Shown here: one piece after another, positions 1-6,604 of the stretch
Layout: every line of letters begins with the position of its first letter
Position numbering within the stretch: the first letter of the stretch is position 1
Assembly (NCBI GenBank): GCA_900553145.1
Contig: USCL01000175.1
Coordinates: 1 to 8,308 of the forward strand
Origin: an uncultured Desulfovibrio sp.
Lineage (GTDB): Bacteria > Desulfobacterota > Desulfovibrionia > Desulfovibrionales > Desulfovibrionaceae
DNA: 8,308 bases
Reading direction: 5' to 3'
Program-made: the position numbers and the translations under genes
Notes under the pieces: model-generated
Database searches by the model: none
The model's input: the letters and a program-made list of their open reading frames with translations, nothing else
What the model was told of the DNA's origin: nothing

Positions 1-2266
1 ACTGTTGGATTGTCTCCCGCAGTTCGTTGGCCTGTGAGATAGCCCGGCCCACCTCGTCAGCATTGCCGTTCACCGCCGCCCACCGTTGCGCGACGGACTG
101 GTCGAACGAGCGCAGCATTTCCTCAGTGGCCTGTTTCACGACCTCGGCGCGCATGGCCTCCACCTGCGCAAGCTGCCCTTCCGTGGCCCCGATGATCTCA
201 AGCGCCTTCTTGCGCTGATCCACGGCCTCATTGGCGTTCTTTATGGCCTGTTCATAGGCCGAAAGCGGGTGCAGCGATTCGTCCAGTGACTCGATCACGT
301 TGTCGATGTAGGCGTGCCTGTAGTCCTCCATGAGCTTCCCGGCGTAATCGGCATTCACACCAAGCGACCGCATGGACTCCGTCCATTCGTCCAGTTGCGC
401 CCGTGCCGCCGTCGCCTGCTGCTCCATCTCCGATAACGGTTCTTTAATGTTCGCCGTGGCTTCCGTTACCGTATTGATGGCGTTGATGGCCTGAATCGCC
501 TTATCCAGCCCTTCCGTGGACGACAGATCCACGGCCAGCATCGAGGACAAATCCGTTCCGACCATTGTCCGCTGGAGCGCGTTCAGCATAACGCGCTGGA
601 TATCTTCCCCGGCGGTATTGATGACCTCCTGAAGCTGTTCCTCGTCATGGAACTGGAAATTCCACGTGCTCGGCCCGTAGTCGGTGACGCCCTTACGTCC
701 CGCCGTGGAGCCGCGACCGAAGCTGACCGTCTCGGCGTTGAGCCGGGCAAGGACCTGCGCCTGATACTCTTCCGGCAACGCTTGCGCGAACCCCATGATT
801 GAGCTGGCCGTGGTGTTGGCCACCTCGCCAAGCCCCTTGAAAATCCCGGCCGCATCGGAAACGCTGGCCCGGTCAGTCCATGCCCCTTGCGTCATGAGGG
901 CTTCCCAGTCCGAGCCAAACAGACTGGCGTCGACAACATTGGTGTAGACGGAAGGATGTGTTTTCTTCCCGCCGCCGAACAAAGACGATGCCAGCCCGCC
1001 AAGAGCTGCGCCGATGACCGTGCCAACCACAGGCACCGCGCTGCCGAGCGTCGCGCCAAGGGCCGTACCGGACAACGCGGCGCTGGCGCCCCATGCGCCA
1101 AGCCCCGCTCCAAGGCCGCTGGTAATGCCGCTGTACTTGTTCTGGGGAAGCCCCAACGCCCCGCCGAGCAGAGAATACCCGAGCGAACCGAGGCCCCCGT
1201 ACATGAGCGCGGAACCGAGGGAAAGGCCACTGGCGAGATTGCCGCCGCCCATAGTTGGGCCATACAAGCCGGAAATGCCGGGGGCCGTACCGGGAAGCTC
1301 ATAGCTCAAGAAACTGGAAACCCCCGATGTCCACGAATCGGGCAAAAGGCTGGAGAACGGCAAATTGCCGAGAAGTCCGCTACCTGAAGCATTGACCATT
1401 TTTCCTGTAGCTGAGACATATGCAAGCGCCGTCCCGCCGACGCCAAAGACGCCGCCGAGTGTGCCCATGATTTGAACGGTGATAGGCCGCAGCCATGCCG
1501 CGTTTGCCATTTCAGCCAGCGTGCGGATGAACATTTTCTTGAGCGAATCAAAAATGTTCTTCGTGCCGTTGAGGAAGTTTTCCAGCATGTCCGCGCCAGC
1601 TTGATCGACGCGGTTGTACGTTTCCTCCCACATTTTCCCGAAGTCAGCAGTGTACCGTTTGTTTTCCACTGCAAGTTCTGCGTTGATGCGGCCTTCAATC
1701 AGACTGCGGCGTTCTGCTATGTCTTCGACATACCAAAGCTCTTTCTCGTATCTATCTACTTTCATCTGCCAGAGCGTGGCTTGATCATTGCTGTTCTCAG
1801 CTTCGATACGTGACGTTTCTTTTTGGAATTCAAGGAGCTGTTTTTGCTCTGTATTAACTTCATCGATCGCGTGAACGTATCGCTTAGCCGCCTTTGCTTG
1901 TAAGTCGAACTTTTCCTCCGCGTTGAGTTTTGTGGAAGCTTTGAGCGTATCATTGAATTTTTGATATGCCTTTTGCAGATCTATCATCTGTTTTTCGGCG
2001 GGATCGGCGTATCCGATCACCTCTTCAAGAAAATCGTTTTGAAGCTTTTTTTCGAGTTCAGCACGAAGCTCTTGAACACGAGGATTGGTTGCGCCAAGGG
2101 TTTTTTCGAGATCCGCAACTTTTTGGTCGATCTGGAATTGGCGGAACCCGGCGTCAGTCATCTGTACACGGGCAAGATCGGTGTCTACGCTTTTCAAGGC
2201 GTTTGAGATCTTGTTGAGTTCGCTTTTGCTTTTGTCTCCAGCCCCTGCATCCAAAAGAGAAGATGT
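1..2266 (-). CDS. Phage tail tape-measure protein, C-terminal part (frame-disrupted; runs off left edge)
   Basis: One minus-strand frame stays open for 755 codons from 2266 to position 2 and leaves the window without a stop. It begins right after the stop of the N-terminal part, one frame over. There is no convincing start at its head: an in-frame TTG near 2254 has no ribosome-binding site. It therefore reads as the continuation of the same gene. The protein opens with a long charged, coiled-coil-like stretch (about residues 10-170). Next comes a segment like the lambda-type tape-measure C-terminal domain (AGADMLENFLNGTKNIFDSL, then LAEMANAAWLRPITVQIMG). A Gly/Ala-rich hydrophobic tract follows (about 1450-960), ending near VVGTVIGAALGGLASSLFGG. 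A charged helical tail extends to the edge. In the family the protein sets tail length and occupies the tail tube. Family assignment is firm; an intact product is doubtful because of the frame break. Confidence 0.85.
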
Positions 2267-2267
2267 C

Positions 2268-3899
2268 TTAATGGATGTTGCCAGACTTTACGTCCTGAAC
2301 AGTCGCGTTATATGTTCCTCTGAATCCAGAAATATTCTTATCGACTTGCCCTACTTTTTTCCCGAGTTCATCCCACGGCATAGAAAACAATTCCGAAAAG
2401 GACATTTCGCCAGATTGAACAAAGTATCGCGTTCCCTTTGCGATATTATTTAGTCTATCGAAAGCTGCCATAGCCGTTCCAAAGATGAGAAGTCCGCATT
2501 TGCCGTAAAGCATCGCTCCAACAATCCCTACATCTCTGATAATCTCCGGCATACTGTTCCACCCGGATATTGCTTTTGAGGAGAGCTCACCGAAGGCAGA
2601 GCCAACCTTTCCGATCAAAGAGGCCCCATTTTCAATACCAGTCCATATATTTGAGAGGGTCGTCTCAAAAGATGCAAGATTATCCGGCCTGTTCAGATCT
2701 TCAATCCAATCAGTGAACCGCCCAGTGGAAACGAGAATCTTGTTCCCAATAAAATCATTCATCCGTCTCCATGCTTCTGCGATGTTGTTGACTTTACTGC
2801 TGACCTCGGCCAGCCCAGTATCCTTGTTCATGGAGATCATGAGGGACTGAAGTTCCCGGACGGACGACTTCATCGAGTCAAAAAGTCCGGATGTGGAACC
2901 ACGGGAGATAAGCTCAAAATATTCTTGGGTGTTTGAGGTCAGGCCAGCCCATGTATTTGCAATGGCGTCGCTGGAATATTTGAATATTTCAAGTCTCTTG
3001 TTGACTTCTTCAACGAGCGTTCCCAGAGTCTTCCATTTTCTGATGTCTTCTGGCTTAATATTGAGGTAAGGAGCCAACAACTCTTGAGCTTTATTGATAT
3101 TTCCCGAAAGAAGCGACTCTACCTCAGTTCGCATCTGCTGAATCGGGATCTGGAAAGCGCCAATAGCCTGCGCCGCACGAGTAGCAAGCTCGGGGATCTC
3201 TTTAAGGGCGTACCCGGCCTTGAGCGCGGGGGCGATGATGGCTTGGAATCCCGTGACAAGCTCCTGTGTCGTGGCTGTAGTTTCAAGGCCGAGCTGCTGA
3301 ATGCGCTTCATCAGTTCTTCGGCTACTTGCTGGGATGCTGTGAACTTCTCAGCTCCCTCAAGCACCCTGCCTTGTGCGTCCGAGAGCTGATTCGTGGAAC
3401 TGACGATAGACGCAATGGCCAGCTTTTGGGATTCCCAATTTTTGTTCGCTTGGATGCCGATATTAGTAGTCGCCACAACGCCGTCTAAGAGCTTATATGC
3501 GGCATAAACGGATAAGACGCGCTGTGTGAGGGACGCGAAACGCTGATTAAGAGCATCCGCGACGGACGAAGCATGGGCGAGAGATTTGGAGGCCGAGTCC
3601 GAACCTGAGCCGAAGCCCTGCATCTGCTTTCCGGCTTTCTCGGAACTGGAACCGACGGCTTTGGTCTGAATGGCGGCTTTTTGGGCGGAAGATGCATATT
3701 TCCCGTTCGCGGCGTGAAGACGGCCAAGCCGATCGTAGAAGTATCCAGATTCTTTGGCGGCCTTACGGAAAGCCCCACCAGTAGCGTCAAGAGCGGAAGC
3801 CGTCTTCCCAGCCTCCCCGGAAACGTTTTTCAGGCTTGCGACTGCCTCCGCCGCTCCCTTCCTGATGTCTCCTGCGTCAAATGTCGCTGCAAACCGCAT
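2268..3899 (-). CDS. Phage tail tape-measure protein, N-terminal part (543 aa, ends at apparent frameshift)
   Basis: This part starts at MRFAATFDAGDIRKG (ATG at 3899-3897), chosen because GAGGTGGAGAT directly precedes it. The frame can be extended to an ATG at 4037, but those 46 extra residues look non-coding and have no ribosome-binding site. Residues 1-125 are rich in Ala, Ser and Lys. Residues about 125-330 (from FASLTQRVLSVYAAYKLLDG through EVESLLSGN) resemble the conserved domain of prophage tape-measure proteins. A hydrophobic helix (IVGAMLYGKCGLLIFG) lies near the end. The frame stops at TAA 2270-2268 after VKSGNIH. Coding resumes one frame over with KTSSLLDAGAGDKSK, and removing one C from the ATCC just before the stop would join them. 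A -10-like TATACT (3983-3978) lies upstream, with only a poor -35 match. Complete tape-measure proteins are usually one long chain, so this is half a gene. Confidence 0.85.
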   Translation of the reverse strand: MRFAATFDAGDIRKGAAEAVASLKNVSGEAGKTASALDATGGAFRKAAKESGYFYDRLGRLHAANGKYASSAQKAAIQTKAVGSSSEKAGKQMQGFGSGSDSASKSLAHASSVADALNQRFASLTQRVLSVYAAYKLLDGVVATTNIGIQANKNWESQKLAIASIVSSTNQLSDAQGRVLEGAEKFTASQQVAEELMKRIQQLGLETTATTQELVTGFQAIIAPALKAGYALKEIPELATRAAQAIGAFQIPIQQMRTEVESLLSGNINKAQELLAPYLNIKPEDIRKWKTLGTLVEEVNKRLEIFKYSSDAIANTWAGLTSNTQEYFELISRGSTSGLFDSMKSSVRELQSLMISMNKDTGLAEVSSKVNNIAEAWRRMNDFIGNKILVSTGRFTDWIEDLNRPDNLASFETTLSNIWTGIENGASLIGKVGSAFGELSSKAISGWNSMPEIIRDVGIVGAMLYGKCGLLIFGTAMAAFDRLNNIAKGTRYFVQSGEMSFSELFSMPWDELGKKVGQVDKNISGFRGTYNATVQDVKSGNIH

Positions 3900-4043
3900 A
3901 TCTCCACCTCGCAAATTTGTCTCAACCCTACCACGTCCCTTCTGGCACTCCGCAAGAGGTTGTTGGAAGGTTTTTCGAGTATACGACGGGGAAAGGGCGG
4001 AGGAGCAAGGGGTTGTCTGAGAGAACTTAAGTGACATGGCAAC

Positions 4044-4075
4044 AAAAAAGGCGGTTCCGAAGAGCCGCCTTTTTT
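4044..4075 (-). terminator. Intrinsic terminator after the small membrane gene
   Basis: A perfect 11-bp inverted repeat (AAAAAAGGCGG at 4044-4054, CCGCCTTTTTT at 4065-4075) encloses a 10-nt loop. Read on the minus strand it is a GC stem followed by a run of T. It lies 13 nt past the stop of the frameshifted small gene (4091-4089) and about 145 nt upstream of the tape-measure start. It therefore separates the two transcription units. The symmetric A/T flanks mean it could act in both directions. Confidence 0.85.
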
Positions 4076-4088
4076 GTCTATCTCATCC

Positions 4089-4314
4089 CTATTGTGGGTA
4101 ATATCGTCCGCCCGAAAATGTTGCAAAGCTTATGTCTTCGTCTTTCGCTTGGTAGCGTTCCCAAGCCATATCGCCCATGACAAACGGAGTTCCCCCATCA
4201 TTATTGCTTATCATCCAGCTTTCGGCATCCATTTTGGATATTTTCTGTATCACAGATTGATATGCTGGTGCGGTTCTGGGTACGCGGGTAAACCTATGCG
4301 GGAATTTCTTTGCC
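4089..4314 (-). pseudogene. Frameshifted C-terminal continuation of the small membrane protein
   Basis: In the frame one base over from the 4315-4701 reading frame, coding-like sequence continues from the A7 run (T7 on the plus strand at 4352-4358) to TAG at 4091-4089. The readable residues include YVRNTVNEAKKFPHRF, then GTPFVMGDMAWERYQAKDED and FSGGRYYPQ at the end. The composition is protein-like, there is no internal stop, and the stop sits 13 nt before an intrinsic terminator. This placement is the best evidence that this is the true gene end. Dropping one A from the A7 run would give a 203-residue protein. An ATG at 4232 could start a 47-residue product alone, but it has no ribosome-binding site. 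I do not recognise the family. Confidence 0.6.
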
Positions 4315-4701
4315 TCATTGACGGTATTTCTGACATAAAGGCAAAGAGATATTTTTTTCTTTTGTCAAGTTATTCCAGTATGCTTTCTTCATAATAATGA
4401 AATCGAGGCATGGCGACGGTGTAGCCACCCCAGACGTATCAATGAACGCTTTTTTCTTCTCGATCATTGCATTTGCAATCTTTTCCCCATCTGCTATTTT
4501 TTGCTGTAACTCAGCTTGTATTTCAGGAGACAGATTCTTGGGTTCCTCCTGTAGCTGTGCTTGCTCAACAGGAACAAGATGAGAGGATGCAACAGCAGTT
4601 TCTTTATCGAAATATTTTCCTACGATCCCTATAATAAACGCTATCAGTATGAATGACTTGAACGGATGTTTCTTGATCCGTTCTAAAAAATGTTCAAACA
4701 T
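4315..4701 (-). CDS. Small single-pass membrane protein of unknown function (128 aa in this frame; probably frameshifted)
   Basis: The start is the ATG at 4701-4699, preceded by AAGGGAGGAGGAC, a very strong ribosome-binding site. A GTG at 4722 in the same frame would place that site inside the coding region, so it is rejected. The protein has a short basic N-terminus (MFEHFLERIKKHPFK) and one hydrophobic segment (about residues 16-28, SFILIAFIIGIVG). A Gln/Glu-rich, helix-prone stretch follows (about 46-85, including LSPEIQAELQQKI), then SGVATPSPCLDF. This suggests an inner-membrane anchor with the bulk on one face. The frame ends at TGA 4317-4315, but the last dozen residues are probably out of frame. 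A TTGACA (4750-4745) lies upstream without a properly spaced -10. The gene is AT-richer than its neighbours and lies between two terminators, as phage accessory (moron) genes do. The function is not recognisable. Confidence 0.65.
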   Translation of the reverse strand: MFEHFLERIKKHPFKSFILIAFIIGIVGKYFDKETAVASSHLVPVEQAQLQEEPKNLSPEIQAELQQKIADGEKIANAMIEKKKAFIDTSGVATPSPCLDFIIMKKAYWNNLTKEKNISLPLCQKYRQ

Positions 4702-4761
4702 GTCCTCCTCCCTTTTTACCACTCACGCCATATAAACGAGTCTATGTCAAGGGCAGACGAG

Positions 4762-4792
4762 AAAAAGCCCCAACCGTGAGAAAGGGGCTTTC
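4762..4792 (-). terminator. Intrinsic terminator downstream of the CRISPR array
   Basis: AAAGCCCC (4764-4771) pairs with GGGGCTTT (4784-4791) around a 12-nt loop. On the minus strand the stem is followed by TTTTTC. It lies 24 nt beyond the last repeat and would end the array precursor transcript. The next minus-strand gene starts about 60 nt further on. Confidence 0.8.
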
Positions 4793-4815
4793 GGGGGTAC
4801 AACCTCCCGCTTGGT

Positions 4816-4963
4816 TTTCTAAACCGCCTACACGGCGGATAACCGAAAGAGCCCATTTACGGGACTCGGCATAATCTTCTAAACCGCCTACACGGCGGAT
4901 AGCTGATGCAGGCGGCTACGGCATACGCCTGTTGACTTCTAAACCGCCTACACGGCGGATAGC
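4816..4963 (-). CRISPR. Type I-F CRISPR array, 3 repeats and 2 spacers
   Basis: Repeats lie at 4936-4963 (leader-proximal), 4876-4903 and 4816-4843, in exact 60-bp register: 28-nt repeats with 32-nt spacers at 4904-4935 and 4844-4875. A 25-nt core is identical in all three. Read on the minus strand, the repeat has the I-F layout: a hairpin CCGCCGTGTAGGCGG with 5-bp stem and GTGTA loop, then TTTAGAAA or TTTAGAAG as the crRNA 5' handle. Compared with the known Pseudomonas/Escherichia I-F repeat, the stem carries a compensated pair change (C-G for U-A) that keeps pairing. Csy4 should cut after the last G of the stem. Orientation follows the repeat form and agrees with cas1 upstream. The two leader-proximal copies differ from the distal one at repeat positions 2 and 28. 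No protospacer is visible in the window. Confidence 0.97.
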
Positions 4964-5060
4964 TAGAGTTTTTGAAAACAATATACTTATTTTTCAGTAG
5001 ATTGAATTTCAAACCCTTTTGAAGGTTTCGTTTTGGTAAGACAGATATAACTCATTTATA
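4964..5060 (-). promoter_or_regulatory. CRISPR leader
   Basis: This 97-nt AT-rich stretch lies between the cas1 stop and the first repeat, on the side expected for the leader of a minus-strand I-F array. It should hold the array promoter and the signals that direct spacer insertion. A -10-like TATATT lies at 4985-4980, but I see no -35 at standard spacing and no convincing IHF consensus. A weak dyad (AAACC 5011-5015, GGTTT 5024-5028) is present. The array may instead be read through from the cas operon. Confidence 0.6.
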
Positions 5061-6014
5061 TTATGTGGTTTTTACACACAAGTTTTTCATGAAGTCAAAA
5101 AGAAAGTCTAAAACCTCTTCCTCTTGGCAGTGCTCGATAAGGCGTTGCCGGAAGTCCTTTTGTATTTCTCCTTCTCTAGCACACTCGAAGGCCAGCGGCA
5201 TGACGTAACCATCCTTGACCACATCCGCGAGGTCAAATACCAGCGCGCCTCTTCGCGTCTTCCCATGCAGGATGGGCATGGCGAAACTGATTCCAAGGCC
5301 ACAAAGCGCCACAGCGGCATACCCATACGCGATATAGTTGCCATGATCCAGAAAGCCGTTGCAGATATCCGCTTTTGAGGTTGAACGCCGCGCGCCTTCT
5401 TCGCGAACGAATGAAAATCCATGCCCTCGTGCCAGATCCGCATACAGACGTTTGGCCCAGCGTGCCTCCGCCAGCAACAGCTCCTGAACATCCTTGGCCT
5501 GTTCCAGATCCGAATGGAAACGCTCCAGCACGGCATCGGACAGTACTATTCCCAGTTTTTGCAGGTAGCTGTTTTCCCGCCAGCACTCCGCCGTCATCTG
5601 CGCGCGCCGCCTGAGGAAGCTACGGGCTTTCTCCAGTCGGCGTGCGGGGTCAAACCACATTTCCGCCCATGCCTGCATATATTCCGTCGGGCGGTACTCG
5701 CTTTGCGGCGTCATGAAAGCGATGTCGCATACACTGAACAGTGGCGATCCTCCCGTTCCGCAAAAGCCCACCATCACGTTGGATGCCGCCATACGCCGCA
5801 TAGCGGCATCCGTGATGGAAGTGCCTTTGCCCAGCAACAGGAATGCCGTGTTCCGTTCGGGAATGTTGAACATCTGCTCGAACTCACCCCCGTCCTGCGT
5901 CAGATAGACGATACGGTCATCCTGCTGCACTACCCGGGCATGTTCTAGATAGAAGACATTGGCCCGTTTGGAGAGTTGAAGCGGCCGTGGTTCGCTGTGC
6001 CTTTTTATGCCCAC
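5061..6014 (-). CDS. cas1: CRISPR-associated endonuclease Cas1, type I-F
   Basis: This is a 317-residue Cas1, close to the usual I-F length. It is the metal-dependent integrase that, with Cas2-3 in type I-F, inserts new spacers at the leader-end repeat. The expected metal ligands are present: E183 (LLAEARWAK), H250 (PILHGKTRRGALVFD), D261 and D264 (FDLADVVKD). FLDHGNYIAYGYAAVAL just upstream is also typical of I-F Cas1. The N-terminal beta domain (about 1-95) and C-terminal helical domain are both complete. The start is GTG at 6014, with GGAG five bases upstream, and it overlaps the csy4 stop by 10 nt, so the two are translationally coupled. The position is odd: in reference I-F loci cas1 opens the operon ahead of cas2-3, whereas here it is last, directly beside the leader. 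Cas2-3 is not in the window. Confidence 0.96.
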   Translation of the reverse strand: MGIKRHSEPRPLQLSKRANVFYLEHARVVQQDDRIVYLTQDGGEFEQMFNIPERNTAFLLLGKGTSITDAAMRRMAASNVMVGFCGTGGSPLFSVCDIAFMTPQSEYRPTEYMQAWAEMWFDPARRLEKARSFLRRRAQMTAECWRENSYLQKLGIVLSDAVLERFHSDLEQAKDVQELLLAEARWAKRLYADLARGHGFSFVREEGARRSTSKADICNGFLDHGNYIAYGYAAVALCGLGISFAMPILHGKTRRGALVFDLADVVKDGYVMPLAFECAREGEIQKDFRQRLIEHCQEEEVLDFLFDFMKNLCVKTT

Positions 6015-6604
6015 GGCAACTCCGGCAGGCTAAAGGGGCTGCTGGTTACACAAAACCCATAACCGTTGGGTGTGCATTCCTCCCGTTGCGGTTCTCCTTG
6101 TTCACGGTTCACCACCAGTGAGAACCGCTGTCCTGTTCCTGTGCTGCGCAGTATGAAATACGTCATTTTGGCCTTGCGGGCGGTTTCCATGCGTCGTCTT
6201 CTCAACAGTCCATGTTCCTCGCCCTCATGACGATCCGATGATAGAGAGGGCACTCTGTATCTGACGAAACGTACCCACTCACCGCAAAAGTCGGCAGGGA
6301 CAGCCCGTGGATAGGACAACCGGGCGTAATCGCGGAACCACGGCTGTGAAATCACGTTTTCCGCCAGCCAGTCCATGTCTTCACGGGAGGAAGCGAAAAC
6401 GCGCAACGCCCCCGTCAAGGGGAGAGGCAATACGGCCAGTTGTTCCCTCCCGGGGAAAGCGACGGCAAATGCCCCGGGGCGCTGGGAGAATACGCCGTGC
6501 AGCAAGCCCAGCATACGGTTCCGCAGCACCGGCCCGCTTACGCCCGTATCGCCTCCCACGATCAGCGGCAGGGCATCACAATACCATTGGGGCCTCATGA
6601 TCAT
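6005..6604 (-). CDS. csy4: CRISPR pre-crRNA endoribonuclease Cas6f/Csy4
   Basis: This 199-residue protein processes the array transcript by binding the repeat hairpin and cutting at its 3' base. It then stays on the crRNA as the head of the Csy complex. H36 (MLGLLHGVF) fits the catalytic histidine, S154 in ILRSTGTGQRF the catalytic serine, and Y182 in NGYGF the conserved tyrosine. A basic helix (RRRR at 135-138, then ARKAK) matches the arginine-rich RNA-binding region, though the stretch between it and the LRS motif looks shorter than in Pseudomonas Csy4. The ATG at 6604 overlaps the csy3 stop as ATGA. A second ATG at 6598 is better spaced from GGGGAG (nine bases rather than three), so the true start may be two residues in. 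Identity is supported by the motifs, the gene order and the array's I-F hairpin. Confidence 0.93.
   Translation of the reverse strand: MIMRPQWYCDALPLIVGGDTGVSGPVLRNRMLGLLHGVFSQRPGAFAVAFPGREQLAVLPLPLTGALRVFASSREDMDWLAENVISQPWFRDYARLSYPRAVPADFCGEWVRFVRYRVPSLSSDRHEGEEHGLLRRRRMETARKAKMTYFILRSTGTGQRFSLVVNREQGEPQREECTPNGYGFCVTSSPFSLPELPWA

Noticed and set aside
887..1387. A 166-codon open frame on the plus strand.
   Set aside because: It lies antisense to the GC-rich tape-measure frame, has no family resemblance, and its composition is that of a shadow of the GC-rich real frame.
3900..4037. Start of the tape-measure gene at the ATG at 4037.
   Set aside because: The added 46 residues look non-coding and have no ribosome-binding site, whereas the ATG at 3899 is preceded by GAGGTGGAGAT and begins typical tape-measure sequence.
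4308..4346. Inverted repeat CTTTGCCT / AGGCAAAG followed by T-rich sequence on the plus strand, resembling a terminator.
   Set aside because: The 23-nt loop is long, no plus-strand gene precedes it, and it lies within coding sequence of the joined small gene.
4352..4358. Programmed -1 frameshift at A AAA AAT in the small membrane gene.
   Set aside because: The heptamer fits a slippery site, but the -1 frame stops near 4240. The protein-like continuation lies in the other (+1) frame, so an indel or slippage explains it better.
4565..4572. TCAACAGG matches the first 8 nt of the leader-proximal spacer (crRNA sense), hinting at a self-target in the small gene.
   Set aside because: The match ends after 8 bases, there is no CC PAM beside it, and an 8-mer hit is expected by chance fairly often in a window this size.
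4702..4722. GTG start at 4722 for the small membrane gene.
   Set aside because: It would put the strong AGGAGG site inside the coding region. The ATG at 4701 uses that site.
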